NCBI GenBank assembly: GCA_028280065.1
Contig: JANQMN010000035.1
Coordinates: 1 to 64,000, forward strand
Source: Hahella sp.
GTDB lineage: Bacteria > Pseudomonadota > Gammaproteobacteria > Pseudomonadales > Oleiphilaceae
DNA length: 64,000 nucleotides
Direction of reading: 5' to 3'
This document shows positions 16,321-26,180 of the stretch, one piece after another. Within the stretch, counting starts at the first letter, position 1, and every line of letters starts with the position of its first letter. The position numbers and the translations under genes were made by a program. The notes beneath the pieces were generated by a model, which did no database searches, was not told where the DNA came from, and worked only from the letters and a program-made list of their open reading frames with translations.

Positions 16321-19104
16321 TTACAATTTCTTAAGTAGAGCCCGTGCATCTGTTTTTCCAGGAAAGTCTTGCTCAACTATAGCGAGGAGTAAATTCTTGG
16401 CCTTTTGATTGTTGCCCTTTTCTTTAAGTGCCATCGCATAGTGGAAGGCGATAGTGGGTTCTTCAGGCTTAAGTTCATGTGCCGTATTTAATAATTCGAC
16501 GGCATTGTCTACTTCACCTGCTCGTAGCAGTAAATATCCGAGAGTATCTAAAATTTGTGGGGTGTTAGGGCGCAACTTATTTGCCTGACTTGCATAGTCG
16601 ATTGCTTGAGTAAGCTTGCCTTGTTCGCCTAGCAGCCATGCAAGGTTGTTCAATGCGATGAAGTTTTGGTTATTTGTTTCAATTAATTGCTCATATTGTT
16701 GTATGGCTTCATTTTGATTAGTATTAAGTCCTATATTTGCCAAGAATAACCTTGCAGGTTGGTCGTCCGGATTCTCTGCTAACCAATCACGTATTACTTC
16801 CTTAGCTTTAACTGTATTCCCCAGTTGATTGTGTAACTCTGCGATACCGATTATTGAACGAGTCGACGGTGTTATTTCATGTAATCTGAGAAAGTGCTTA
16901 AGTGCGCGTTGAAAATCTGACTTCCTTGCATAATGGCGGCCCTGAAGTGCCTCAAGTCTTGGATCGCTTCCATATTCGCTTTCATGTCTTGCAATTTTGG
17001 ATAAAGCTTGTTGTTCTCTTCCTGTCTGAAGCAGTAATTGAATTTCATTAAACTTTAGCGTTTCACTGCCTGGTAGTTCGGAAATTCCATTCTGTACAGT
17101 TGTTAATGCATTTCGGTTCTGACCAAGATTTTGGTAAAGGCCAGCAAGAAACTGATAAGCAGTTTGTGATTTCGGAGATGCTGAAACCCAGTTCTTAGCG
17201 TAGGGAATGGCTTCTTCTGTACGGCCGATTTTGGCAAACATGCGTGCCATACCAATCTGGGCATTTGAATATTGAGGTGAATCGCTCTTAATGTTATTAA
17301 GCAAGGCTGTGGCTTTTTCAATATTGCGGTTATCCATATGCAGGCGGGCCAATACTAATTTCAAGCCATCATTTTCGCTATTCTCACTAACTATTTTAGA
17401 TACTCGATCAATAGCCTGCTGTTGTTCCCCTCGCTGCTTAGCCAATTGATAATAAATGCCGAGAGCTTTACCATCCGTTGGTAACAATGAAAGTACTTTA
17501 TCGTTATAGGTGTTTACTTGATCAAAGTTCTTTTCTAAAGCTGCCAAATCAACTAGTTTTCTATAAATGGGTGCCCTGGTTTCCGTTTTCTCTAAAGCTA
17601 ATGTAAGAGTTTGTTTTGCTTTTAACAGATTTCCTGTCTCCTTTTGAACTTCAGCGAGCAAAATATATCCTTCCAAATTATCGGGCTCTAGAGCTATAAG
17701 GTCGTTGGCGGTTTTAACGGCTGCATCAGAGTTTCCTGATTGAAGATAATTTCGTGCAAGTGCTGCCCGAGCCCAAAAAGAGCCTTTATCTTGTTCCAGG
17801 GCTTTTTCTAAATCAGCTAAGCCTGATACGTCATTTTGCTGAAGTTTTAGAATACCTAGTCGAGTTAAGACATCCGCGTTGTCGGGATTCAATCCAGCTG
17901 CAGTTTCAAACAGAGAGACGGCTTCGTCTATTTCACCTTTACGTGCCAATTCGCTTCCGTATGAGGATAGTAATGCTTCATCTCCTTGTTTTAGAGTTCC
18001 AATAGACTCAACTATGGTTTCTGCTGAGTTGGAGTATCCTAACTTAAACTCTGCATAAGAAAGCATCCTGTGAGCCATATGGTCTGGTTTAATAAAGCTT
18101 TTAACGGATCTAAGCCTATCACTGGCGACTGTCCAGTTCTTTAAATAAAAGTTCGCAATGCCTGAAATAAGCTTAGCCTCTTTATTAACTTCACTGAGAG
18201 TCAATGCCTTTTCAGCATGTTCTCTCGCACTTTCAAAGTCCCTTATTTGTAGTCGAATACGTGCCTTAATTAAATTCGAAAATAAGTGTTTGGGTGCGGC
18301 TTTTAGAACGGTATTAATATTCTTTTCAGCTTCATCCAACTGTTTGTTAACCAGATATACTCGAGATGCATTGATATACAGGTCTAGTCGATTGGGTTCT
18401 AATTCAATTGCTTTATTAACCGACTGAATTGCCGGTTCGATGTTTCTGAGGGCAAGAAATGCTTTGCTTTGAAGAATGTAAGCTTCTGTTATTTCAGGGT
18501 TTTTGCTGTTTATCTCACTAATAATGGCTAAAGCGTCATCGTAGTTCTCGAATAAGGCGTAGAGGTAAGCTTTTGCCAACATACCTGAAATAGAGTTCGG
18601 AGCTGTATTTGCAGCGGATTCAAAAATTGCTTCTGCCTCTTTAGCTTTCCCCAGGTTTAGCTGTGAAATGCCTTTATAGAGTAAACCGGTAGCAGTTTCC
18701 TCACCCAATAAGTGATCGAGATCTACCTTTAATACGTCATCATAGCGGTACTGATAATACATGGCCCTGATAAGTGGAATAGTTGTTTTATCCTCAGGAA
18801 TGCCAAGTTCTACTGCAAGAGAAAGCTCTTTTTCTGCTGCAGCACCCAACTGGGCTTTTAGGTAACGGAGTCCAAGCAGATACCTTGCTTCTGCATTCTC
18901 CGGATTCTGCTGCAATGTATTTTTTAATTCGATTTCATAAGACTGCATGTTTCCTTCTGCAGCATACTTCTTGGCAGAGGCAAGATACTCCTCGTCGGTC
19001 TTTTCTGCTTCACAAGCGGTTAATAGAAATACTGATAGCAAGATTATTGATAGAGCAGCCAGCTTTGAATGATTTTTGACCTGAAGGATAGGAGAGCCTT
19101 CCAT
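16321..19104 (-). CDS. prsT: PrsT, XrtA/PEP-CTERM system TPR-repeat lipoprotein
   Basis: The 927-residue protein begins with a lipoprotein signal (hydrophobic stretch ending LLTAC, with Cys at about residue 31), so the mature protein should be lipid-anchored in the envelope facing the periplasm. Nearly all the rest is a chain of about 20 tetratricopeptide repeats, seen as recurring A..YL..G....A.......P.N patterns. The length, lipobox and repeat content match PrsT, a marker of XrtA systems that probably helps export or assemble PEP-CTERM proteins or the associated polysaccharide. ATG at 19104 follows GGAG by six bases. The gene is divergent from a secreted serine protease gene (153-bp spacer). 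prsK and prsR, often nearby, are not in the window. Confidence 0.92.
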   Translation of the reverse strand: MEGSPILQVKNHSKLAALSIILLSVFLLTACEAEKTDEEYLASAKKYAAEGNMQSYEIELKNTLQQNPENAEARYLLGLRYLKAQLGAAAEKELSLAVELGIPEDKTTIPLIRAMYYQYRYDDVLKVDLDHLLGEETATGLLYKGISQLNLGKAKEAEAIFESAANTAPNSISGMLAKAYLYALFENYDDALAIISEINSKNPEITEAYILQSKAFLALRNIEPAIQSVNKAIELEPNRLDLYINASRVYLVNKQLDEAEKNINTVLKAAPKHLFSNLIKARIRLQIRDFESAREHAEKALTLSEVNKEAKLISGIANFYLKNWTVASDRLRSVKSFIKPDHMAHRMLSYAEFKLGYSNSAETIVESIGTLKQGDEALLSSYGSELARKGEIDEAVSLFETAAGLNPDNADVLTRLGILKLQQNDVSGLADLEKALEQDKGSFWARAALARNYLQSGNSDAAVKTANDLIALEPDNLEGYILLAEVQKETGNLLKAKQTLTLALEKTETRAPIYRKLVDLAALEKNFDQVNTYNDKVLSLLPTDGKALGIYYQLAKQRGEQQQAIDRVSKIVSENSENDGLKLVLARLHMDNRNIEKATALLNNIKSDSPQYSNAQIGMARMFAKIGRTEEAIPYAKNWVSASPKSQTAYQFLAGLYQNLGQNRNALTTVQNGISELPGSETLKFNEIQLLLQTGREQQALSKIARHESEYGSDPRLEALQGRHYARKSDFQRALKHFLRLHEITPSTRSIIGIAELHNQLGNTVKAKEVIRDWLAENPDDQPARLFLANIGLNTNQNEAIQQYEQLIETNNQNFIALNNLAWLLGEQGKLTQAIDYASQANKLRPNTPQILDTLGYLLLRAGEVDNAVELLNTAHELKPEEPTIAFHYAMALKEKGNNQKAKNLLLAIVEQDFPGKTDARALLKKL

Positions 19105-19257
19105 TTTTTTCTCCGCAATAATGAGGGTTTTTTATTATTGGTTTGTTCGATTCAATGTATAAGCATGGTGGATTGTAACGCTAGATTAGGCAGTATTAAA
19201 CCATTAAAGCTATGTTACGATGGCTTCATTAGTCGATTTTTATTGCTGGAGTTATCC

Positions 19258-20016
19258 ATGCTGCGAATAATGAGACCTGCTCTAGGATTTGGGTTGCTTT
19301 TACAGGTGTTTAGCGTCATTTTTGCGAATGCTTCGCTTCCGGACACCATCAAAAAGATTGAACCTTCCATAGTCGGTGTCGGCAGTTTCAATCCATTGGC
19401 AACACCTAGAGTTCAACTGAAGGGAACCGGATTCGCGATAAAGAATGGCCGCCAAGTTGTTACCAACTTTCACGTCGTTGCACCCATCCTGGCTGAAGAT
19501 AGCTCCAAAGTCGTGATAATGGTCGGCACTGGTCCTAAAGCACAAGTTTTTTCAGCAAAGCTTGAAGCACAGAAAGAAGAATACGATCTGGCGGTACTCA
19601 GCTTCGAAGGTAAAGCACTGCCAACATTGAAACTTAGCCAGCGAACGCTTGAAGAAGGCGAACAAATCGCCTTTACGGGATTCCCTATTGGCGCTGTACT
19701 TGGTCTCTACCCGGTTACACATAGAGGCATCATCAGTAGCGTTACGCCAGTCGCTGTGCCGGCGAATACGGCGAAAGGATTAACTGCCGATGTTGTCAGA
19801 CGTTTGCGTAACCCCTATTTCGTTTATCAGTTAGACGCCACGGCCTATCCTGGCAACAGTGGTAGCCCACTTTATGACCAAGCTACCGGTGAAGTCGTTG
19901 GCGTGATCAACAAAGTATTTGTGAAACGCAGCAAGGAGGCTGTGCTTAGTGATCCGAGCGGGATAACCTATGCTATTCCCGCCAAGTTCGTAAAGGAGCT
20001 GTTGGATGAACTTTAG
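19258..20016 (+). CDS. secreted trypsin-like serine protease (S1 family)
   Basis: The 252-residue product has an N-terminal signal peptide (LGFGLLLQVFSVIFANA) and a trypsin-fold body with the full triad visible: His in TNFHVVAP, Asp in EYDLAVLSF and Ser in PGNSGSPLYD. There is no PDZ domain, so it is a minimal DegP/HhoA-like or single-domain periplasmic protease rather than HtrA itself. I set the start at ATG 19258, preceded by TGGAG, because an upstream in-frame extension lacks a ribosome-binding site and would bury the signal peptide. It stands divergent from prsT, which hints at a shared envelope function, but composition here returns to that of the rest of the chromosome. Confidence 0.87.
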   Translation: MLRIMRPALGFGLLLQVFSVIFANASLPDTIKKIEPSIVGVGSFNPLATPRVQLKGTGFAIKNGRQVVTNFHVVAPILAEDSSKVVIMVGTGPKAQVFSAKLEAQKEEYDLAVLSFEGKALPTLKLSQRTLEEGEQIAFTGFPIGAVLGLYPVTHRGIISSVTPVAVPANTAKGLTADVVRRLRNPYFVYQLDATAYPGNSGSPLYDQATGEVVGVINKVFVKRSKEAVLSDPSGITYAIPAKFVKELLDEL

Positions 20017-20056
20017 GGGTACTGGCCCACTAAAAGAAGCACAAGATCGATAACGA

Positions 20057-20548
20057 TCAATTCCCCTTGATATCCGCCACCGTAATAAGCTGTCTGAACA
20101 TTTTACACCAAACCACGATGGCGTGATTTTCCAGCATACCGTTCCCGTCAACTGAATACACTTGGCTTCCGGTAAAGCTCTTTAGTCGACTAAGTTCATT
20201 TGCCGAGTCGGGATCAAATTGACTCTTATCGGTAATATTCTGCTTTTCTATCAGGTAAATATGATAGTCGGGCCCGGGACCGACCTGAAAATCTGCTTCT
20301 AGCTGAAATTCGGTGGTTGAGCCTGATTGATAGACACTGAGTGAACCTTTGCCCCAATGAACGGTGTCGCTAGGATCCGGATGAATGAAGGTGCCTTTCC
20401 CAATCAGGGCTTTACTGGCGATATCCGTAACCTTTTCGTTTACTTCAGCGGGCGGAAACCAGAAGGGGTAGTAAAAAAGCACTGCACCTCCGCCGACTGC
20501 GCCTCCTATAATAGCGCCGAAAATAAAGATGAATAGATTCTTGATCAT
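20057..20548 (-). CDS. DM13 domain membrane-anchored protein
   Basis: The 163-residue protein has one N-terminal membrane anchor (residues 5-27, glycine-rich) and an extracytoplasmic DM13 domain: GKGTFIHP near 51, HWGKGSLSVYQ, LEADFQVGPGPDYHIYL near 85-103 and a C-terminal VVWCKMF with the single conserved cysteine. DM13 domains are proposed to take part in redox or electron-transfer reactions at the cell surface. It lies on the strand opposite the protease, tail to tail, and just downstream of the AraC-type regulator, from which it is separated by 24 bp, suggesting cotranscription. Confidence 0.82.
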   Translation of the reverse strand: MIKNLFIFIFGAIIGGAVGGGAVLFYYPFWFPPAEVNEKVTDIASKALIGKGTFIHPDPSDTVHWGKGSLSVYQSGSTTEFQLEADFQVGPGPDYHIYLIEKQNITDKSQFDPDSANELSRLKSFTGSQVYSVDGNGMLENHAIVVWCKMFRQLITVADIKGN

Positions 20549-20572
20549 TTGGCCTCTCCGATATTTTTAGTG

Positions 20573-21583
20573 TTAGGCACTGGTTTTGGCTTCCCGATAT
20601 TCACCGGGGGTCAGGCCAGTCCATTTCTTAAATGCCCGATGAAACGTGCTCGGCTCGGTGAACCCTACCTTGAAAGCAATTTCGTTAATCGAAATTTCCT
20701 GTCTAGCCAGGTGGTAGAGCGCAACATCGCGGCGCATGTTGTCTTTAATTTCCTGATAAGAAGTATTTTCGTCTTTAAGTCGCCTTCGCAAGGTTTGCGG
20801 GCTGACATTCAGATTGGTTGATACGAACTCGAAATCAGGTAACGCCTGACTGAGATCTTTGCCGATCAATGCCCGAATTCGAGCGGTATAAGTTGTAGAG
20901 TCGTCTGGTTTGGCAAGAAGATCGGCGGGCGAGCATTTTAGAAATTCTTTTAATGCCAGTTCGTCTTGAATGATTGGAAGGCTTAAGAAGCGCCGATTAA
21001 AAATCATCCGTGTATCAGGCTGATCAAACAGCAGTGGCGAGTTGAATAAATGCCGGTATTCACTCGCGTGCGGGGGTTCACTGTAATTAAAGTGCGTGGC
21101 GTCCAGGATGATGCGCTGGCCGGTCAGCCAACAAGCAAGTCGATGCCAAATCACCAGAAGGCTTTCCTGTAAAAAATGATAAGGATCGTTTAAGACAGCC
21201 TCCGGCGTAACAATGAGTTTTGCTTGTTCACCTTCAATCCGCAGATCCATTGTGATTGGTTTATCAAACAAGGAGTAAAAAGCACTGGCTTTATGGAAGA
21301 CGCTTTCCAAGCTAGTGCAGTGGATAATCAAGTAGCAGGCAGTGGCAAAGGTACCGGGTTTTTGCTTGGTATTTGCAAAACCCATGAGTTCGTCTTCCAA
21401 CACGGCCCACATTTTCTGAATAAAGGCGGTGTACTGGAGCCCGGTTACCCTGGCTTTCGGATTGACAACGACATCGGCGGGAATACCAACACTCCTTAAA
21501 ATCGGTTCCATCGGTATCCCTTGGAGTTCAGCGCCTTTAAGTGCGGCTTTCACAAAATGGCTGGAAACAGTAATTTTATCCAC
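20573..21583 (-). CDS. AraC family transcriptional regulator
   Basis: The 336-residue protein has an N-terminal arabinose-binding-type domain (PF12625-like, residues ~20-205) and a C-terminal AraC double helix-turn-helix (~235-330) with SPQTLRRRLKDENTSYQEI and VGFTEPSTFHRAFKKWTGLTPGEYR. Regulators of this subgroup often control lipid or aromatic compound use. It is divergent from an AMACR/CaiB-type CoA enzyme gene with a 195-bp shared spacer, so it is the likely regulator of that gene. I could not pick out a clear operator pair by eye. Confidence 0.88.
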   Translation of the reverse strand: MDKITVSSHFVKAALKGAELQGIPMEPILRSVGIPADVVVNPKARVTGLQYTAFIQKMWAVLEDELMGFANTKQKPGTFATACYLIIHCTSLESVFHKASAFYSLFDKPITMDLRIEGEQAKLIVTPEAVLNDPYHFLQESLLVIWHRLACWLTGQRIILDATHFNYSEPPHASEYRHLFNSPLLFDQPDTRMIFNRRFLSLPIIQDELALKEFLKCSPADLLAKPDDSTTYTARIRALIGKDLSQALPDFEFVSTNLNVSPQTLRRRLKDENTSYQEIKDNMRRDVALYHLARQEISINEIAFKVGFTEPSTFHRAFKKWTGLTPGEYREAKTSA

Positions 21584-21778
21584 TGGGTAATCGCAAAATA
21601 TTGGGTTTATTCGGTATACAGCGATGCAAATTGCTAATGGTAATGGATTTTTTGCCCATTGTGGGATTATTGGTTCTAAGGATTAATGGCGAGCGGTGTT
21701 ATTTAAGAAGCAAATAGCCATAAGCCCAACGATTTTTGTCGCTTCGAGGTGATGAAATAGAATTTCCCGGTAAAAACA

Positions 21779-22960
21779 ATGACCGCATTATTAGAAGGCT
21801 TAAAGATTCTCGACTTCAGTACCCTGTTACCAGGTCCTTGCGCAACGATGATGCTGGCCGACATGGGGGCGCAAGTGCTACGCGTCGAATCGCCAAACCG
21901 ATTGGATTTATTGCGAATGATGGCTCCCAAACAGGGCCAGACTTCTGCCAGCCATGCGTACTTGAACCGTTCGAAGCGTTCGTTGGCGCTGGATCTGAAG
22001 AAGCCTGGCGCTGCAGAAATTATTTATCAATTGATTGAAACCTATGATGTTATTGTCGAGCAGTTCAGACCTGGAGTCATGCAACGGTTAGGCCTTGATT
22101 TTCAAACATTGAAAGCTAAAAAACCGAACTTGATTTATTGCTCCATCACCGGATTTGGCCAGACGGGACCGTTGAAGGATAGACCTGGGCACGACATTAA
22201 TTATCTGGCTCTCTCAGGAGTCAGCAGTTATACAGGCAGTAAGGAGGGCGGCCCTGCTCCGGTTGGGGTCCAAATAGCCGATGTCGCCGGAGGTTCTCAT
22301 CATGCGGTAATGGGAATTTTGGCAGCGGTTATTAAACGAATGAGAACGGGGGAAGGGGAATATATTGATGTTTCCATGGCCGATGCTTCTCTCGCACTTA
22401 ATCATATGTCGATGGCCGGCTTTCTTGCTGATGGACAAGATCCCGGCTGGGAAGATCAGCTCCTGAATGGTGCCGGTATCTATGATTATTATGAAACCGC
22501 CGATAAACGTTACTTGGCGGTGGGCGCTTTGGAACCGCAATTCGTTCAGCAATTATGCAGCGTATTGGGAATCCCCAACCAAGCGAGTTTGCTGATAAGC
22601 CAAAAAACCGCGGACCAGCAGAAGGCTAAGCAACTGCTTCGGCGCTGCTTTATCCAAAGAACGCTTGGAGAATGGCAGGAAAAGTTTGCGGGTTTTGAAG
22701 CCTGTGTCGAACCCGTTCTTCGCTTTAGCGAGGCTCTGGAACATCCGCATTTTGCATCCCGAAAATTGATTTGTGAGGTACAAGATGCGGAAGATAACCG
22801 CCATTCCCAACTCGCACATCCGATAAAATATGAAGGTTACCAAAGTGAACCAGCCTTTAGCGGCGTAGCGCTAGGTGCTCATACCGTTGAAGTGATGGAA
22901 GAATTAGGGAAATCTCAGGAAGAAGTTGCGCTTTTGCGGAAATCGGGAGTGTTCGGATAG
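21779..22960 (+). CDS. CaiB/BaiF family CoA enzyme, alpha-methylacyl-CoA racemase-like
   Basis: The 393-residue protein belongs to the family III CoA-transferase fold. It carries GPCATMMLADMGA near residue 18 and the PGHDINYLALSG block near 138, whose His-Asp pair, together with the later IADVAGG aspartate, corresponds to the catalytic His/Asp of alpha-methylacyl-CoA racemase. That favours racemisation of 2-methyl-branched acyl-CoAs over formyl- or carnitine-CoA transfer. Length is normal. ATG at 21779 is the first in-frame start. It is transcribed alone, divergent from an AraC regulator, and fits with the fatty-acid oxidation pair 4 kb away. Confidence 0.86.
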   Translation: MTALLEGLKILDFSTLLPGPCATMMLADMGAQVLRVESPNRLDLLRMMAPKQGQTSASHAYLNRSKRSLALDLKKPGAAEIIYQLIETYDVIVEQFRPGVMQRLGLDFQTLKAKKPNLIYCSITGFGQTGPLKDRPGHDINYLALSGVSSYTGSKEGGPAPVGVQIADVAGGSHHAVMGILAAVIKRMRTGEGEYIDVSMADASLALNHMSMAGFLADGQDPGWEDQLLNGAGIYDYYETADKRYLAVGALEPQFVQQLCSVLGIPNQASLLISQKTADQQKAKQLLRRCFIQRTLGEWQEKFAGFEACVEPVLRFSEALEHPHFASRKLICEVQDAEDNRHSQLAHPIKYEGYQSEPAFSGVALGAHTVEVMEELGKSQEEVALLRKSGVFG

Positions 22961-23064
22961 TTTGAGGATTTGCGATTGTAGGGTAGTTGGCTATTGGAAT
23001 AAGGACAGTCGGAGTACATTTGTCTAGGATAATAAAATTACTTCTACATATAACGCAAGAATAT

Positions 23065-23916
23065 TCAGTCTTCGTCTCTTGTGCTTCGGTCTTTCTTACT
23101 ATCTTTGCTCTCTTCGGCCTCTTCTTCGTTTTCATCTATATGTTCGGATTTTCTCTTTGCCGATTTTTCTTTGTTCCCGTTCTCTTTTTCTTCGTCAAAC
23201 TCGACATTTTCCGCTTCTGCGATGAAATGCAGCGCCATTTCGAAGGCATTTTGAGTGAAAGCTAGTACTTTTTCGTACCCGTCGTCCGATAGCTTCCGAG
23301 CGGCATCGTGACGGCGGTAGATATTGATGAATTTTCGTTCTCTTTCATATTGCAGCGGCAGTCGGCCTAATCCCCAATCATTGAGAATTTTCCAAACTTC
23401 AGGGTTATAGGTCCGGGTATAGCGCAATATGAAAGGAACTGGATCATTTCTTGCGAGTAACGCAGCCAAACGCAGGATAAGTTCAAAAGAAAGGGTGGCG
23501 GTACCGTTTTCCACTGCTTCCAGGAGCGATTTGTCTTTTAGATTGATGGCCTCGCTCAACTCGTGAATTGTCAATCCGGCGACTTCACGTAAATCTTTCA
23601 GTGACTGTCCGGCGGCAACCATGACTTTCAATTGGTCCTGGCTTTTCAGAATGGTTTTGCCGACTTTAATGCCGCCGTCGGTAGTACGGCGGGCCATTCT
23701 AAATGCAGAACTGGTTATGCCACTGATGCGATTAAACCAGCTATCCTCCTTTTCAGACGCTTTCTTGTCCTGTTTGGTACGCCCGTTGGATTTGCCGGAG
23801 GAACGTTGAGCATTCTGTGCGCTCTGCACCTTTGAAGTTTCCTTGCGCTTGGAAGAAGATTTGGAGTCGTCTGTATCCTTATCTTCGACAGGTTCGGTTT
23901 TGTCAAAATCGCTCAT
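23065..23916 (-). CDS. charged protein with central helix-turn-helix domain
   Basis: The 283-residue protein has three parts. Residues 1-60 are Lys/Asp/Ser/Glu-rich and probably disordered. The middle (~95-165) is an XRE/HTH_3-like fold with LKDLREVAGLTIHELSEAINLKDKSLLEAVENG. Residues ~235-283 are a second acidic-basic low-complexity tail. The region between (~165-230) contains conserved-looking aromatic residues (LRYTRTYNPEVWKILNDWGL). I do not recognise the full family. It could be a DNA-binding regulator with flexible tails. It is a single-gene unit converging on the CoA enzyme gene and lying downstream of prc. Confidence 0.75.
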   Translation of the reverse strand: MSDFDKTEPVEDKDTDDSKSSSKRKETSKVQSAQNAQRSSGKSNGRTKQDKKASEKEDSWFNRISGITSSAFRMARRTTDGGIKVGKTILKSQDQLKVMVAAGQSLKDLREVAGLTIHELSEAINLKDKSLLEAVENGTATLSFELILRLAALLARNDPVPFILRYTRTYNPEVWKILNDWGLGRLPLQYERERKFINIYRRHDAARKLSDDGYEKVLAFTQNAFEMALHFIAEAENVEFDEEKENGNKEKSAKRKSEHIDENEEEAEESKDSKKDRSTRDED

Positions 23917-24000
23917 ACTTTAGGGCGCCATAGTGAAGCTTATGTTTCAATGATGGTATAACGGCGCGTGAAGTCAAATTAAGGACAGTCTCAAAAATGA

Positions 24001-24036
24001 AAAAACCACGCGTCGGTTGGTCCAAGGCGTGGTTTT
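24001..24036 (-). terminator. terminator of prc
   Basis: Arms 24002-24011 and 24027-24036 form a perfect 10-bp stem. On the minus strand it is followed by a T-rich run (TTT then TTTTT after a short break), 17 bases beyond the prc stop codon. It is a good intrinsic terminator and could act weakly in the other direction. Confidence 0.75.
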
Positions 24037-24053
24037 CAATTAGGCATTAAAAG

Positions 24054-26180
24054 TCAGGAGTTATTATCGGCAACCATGGGAGAAGTCTGCAGGATATCAA
24101 CGAGAATTTCCCCGCTTTCCTTCGCGACAAAATCTAATTCTTCATCGTTGTTGGTAGTTGCCGCCTGTTCTTCAAGATAGGTCTCATAAGCTTCATAGCT
24201 TTCAAAAACCGGCTTATCTTTGGCCTCTCGGCGCAAGTTTACATAAGCCAACTCTTCCTTGCGTAAATCTTCCAATTCCGCTTTTCTGGCTTCGGTATTA
24301 AGGGATACCGCCTTTTGCTGTTTGACTGCATTGATAAAATCGATTTCCTTTAGCAGCGCCTGGTACTCCGGATGCTTCTCCATGCGATTCTGGTGGGATT
24401 TTTGCACTTCGCCAAGCAGTAAATCAAAGTTGCCGTATTTGCGATGGGCAACGGAATTAATTTGATCCCAGGGCAGTGCTTCCTCGAGAGCATCTTCACC
24501 GATTTCTGTCTTATCCACGGGAGAGGGTAAAAGAATATCCGGAATTACGCCTTTATGCTGGGTGCTACCACCTGAGATTCGATAAAATTTGGCTTCGGTG
24601 ATTTTCAGATGCCCGTGGCTTAACGGCTTCACTGACTGCACTGTGCCTTTGCCAAAAGTCTGGTCGCCGATGACGACGCCCCGGCCATAGTCCTGGATCG
24701 CCGCGGCAAATATTTCAGAAGCGGATGCGCTCATTCTATTGACCAGAACCGCAAGCGGGCCGGTATAGGCAACGCCTTCGTCATTGTCGTCAAACACCCG
24801 CACCATGTTGTTCAGGCCGCGGACCTGCACCGCCGGTCCTTGGTCGATAAACAGGCCGGTGAGCTGGATTGCTTCGGTAAGCGAGCCACCGCCGTTATCT
24901 CGAAGGTCAACCACTAAACCATCGATCTGATGATTGGTTTTGAGTTTTTTTACAATGTCGGCCACATCACGGGTAGTGCTCTTGTAATTCGGGTCGCCAC
25001 GGGACATGGCGTCGAAATCAGCATAGAAAGTCGGAAGCTCAATGACGCCAATGGAATATTTACGGTTATCCCGGTCTAACTCAATGACATCGTATTTGGC
25101 AGACTGGTCTTCCAGCTCGACACGGTCACGCACGATTTGAATAAGGTCGGTGTCGGCTTCAGATTTGGCCTTCGCCGGGATAACTTCCAGTTTGACCAGA
25201 GTTCTTGGAGCCCCTCGAATCAGGGAAACTACATCCTCCAAGCGCCACCCCACCACATCGACAATCTCGCCTTCTTTACCTTGGCCTACGCCTACTATGC
25301 GGTCGGCCGGGCGCAACTGACCCTGTTTATCAGCTGGTCCTTCAGAAATCAACCGCACGACTTTAGTGAACTCGTCGTCCGTTTGCAGTACCGCACCGAT
25401 ACCCTCTAAAGACAGCGACATGCTGATTTTAAAGTTTTCACTATTCCGCGGAGACATGTATTGGGTGTGTGGGTCATAGAGATTGGTAACCACATTCATA
25501 AACACTTGGAATGCATCTTCAGATTTTGCCTGTTGAATGCGTTTTACCTGGGATTGAAAACGCTTGGTCAACATGGAGGAAATTTCTTCGTCCGTTTTAT
25601 CGGAAAGACGCTGGTTTAGAATCGAGTTCTTCAACCGTAACCGCCAAAGATCCTTCAACTCGGCAATATCCTTCGCCCATGGCTGGGATTCGCGGTCAAG
25701 GATCAGGCGCTCCGTTTTGTTGAAATCAAGCTTATCGATACCCTTATCCAGCAGTTCAAGGGCAAACTGCTGGCGTTCCACAACCCGCTGTTGAAAACGA
25801 TTGTAGATGTCGAATGCCGGCTTCAGTTCAGCGGATTTGATCGCCTTATCCAGGGTATAGCGATAACGTTCGAAATCTTCCAGGTCCTGTCGGGTAAAAT
25901 AGAGTTTTTGCGAATCGAGAAATTCGATGTAATTATCGAGAATGGCAGATGACAGTTTGTCGTCAATAGATTGTTTTCGGTAGTGGGCGTATTCCAATTG
26001 CCGGATAATTTCCTTGACGGCGCGTTCCTGTGCGGGCAAAGGTTCAAGGGTTGGACTATTAAAGTCGATGTCTTTGTTGGGAACATTGGCAGCCGATACG
26101 CTTTGTAGGGTTCCCAATAGCAACAGGCAAATGCCCATCCACAACTTCAGGATTGCGATTGCAGGTTGATTGAATCTCAC
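24054..26180 (-). CDS. prc: Prc (Tsp) carboxy-terminal processing protease
   Basis: The 708-residue periplasmic protease has a signal peptide (cleavage after SVSAA near residue 30), a helical N-terminal domain, a PDZ domain (~235-330, SLEGIGAVLQ onward), the S41 catalytic core and a C-terminal domain of the Prc type. The catalytic Ser lies in RMSASASEIF and the Lys in GDQTFGKGTVQ. Prc cuts proteins with non-polar C-termini, such as PBP3 and lipoproteins, and controls peptidoglycan hydrolases. The length is close to E. coli Prc. The gene has a strong terminator after it and a 539-bp upstream spacer. Confidence 0.95.
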   Translation of the reverse strand: MRFNQPAIAILKLWMGICLLLLGTLQSVSAANVPNKDIDFNSPTLEPLPAQERAVKEIIRQLEYAHYRKQSIDDKLSSAILDNYIEFLDSQKLYFTRQDLEDFERYRYTLDKAIKSAELKPAFDIYNRFQQRVVERQQFALELLDKGIDKLDFNKTERLILDRESQPWAKDIAELKDLWRLRLKNSILNQRLSDKTDEEISSMLTKRFQSQVKRIQQAKSEDAFQVFMNVVTNLYDPHTQYMSPRNSENFKISMSLSLEGIGAVLQTDDEFTKVVRLISEGPADKQGQLRPADRIVGVGQGKEGEIVDVVGWRLEDVVSLIRGAPRTLVKLEVIPAKAKSEADTDLIQIVRDRVELEDQSAKYDVIELDRDNRKYSIGVIELPTFYADFDAMSRGDPNYKSTTRDVADIVKKLKTNHQIDGLVVDLRDNGGGSLTEAIQLTGLFIDQGPAVQVRGLNNMVRVFDDNDEGVAYTGPLAVLVNRMSASASEIFAAAIQDYGRGVVIGDQTFGKGTVQSVKPLSHGHLKITEAKFYRISGGSTQHKGVIPDILLPSPVDKTEIGEDALEEALPWDQINSVAHRKYGNFDLLLGEVQKSHQNRMEKHPEYQALLKEIDFINAVKQQKAVSLNTEARKAELEDLRKEELAYVNLRREAKDKPVFESYEAYETYLEEQAATTNNDEELDFVAKESGEILVDILQTSPMVADNNS

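Noticed and set aside
19069-19257. longer N-terminus for the serine protease
   Set aside because: The added 63 residues overlap the start of prsT and hide a clear signal peptide that begins at 19258 behind TGGAG.
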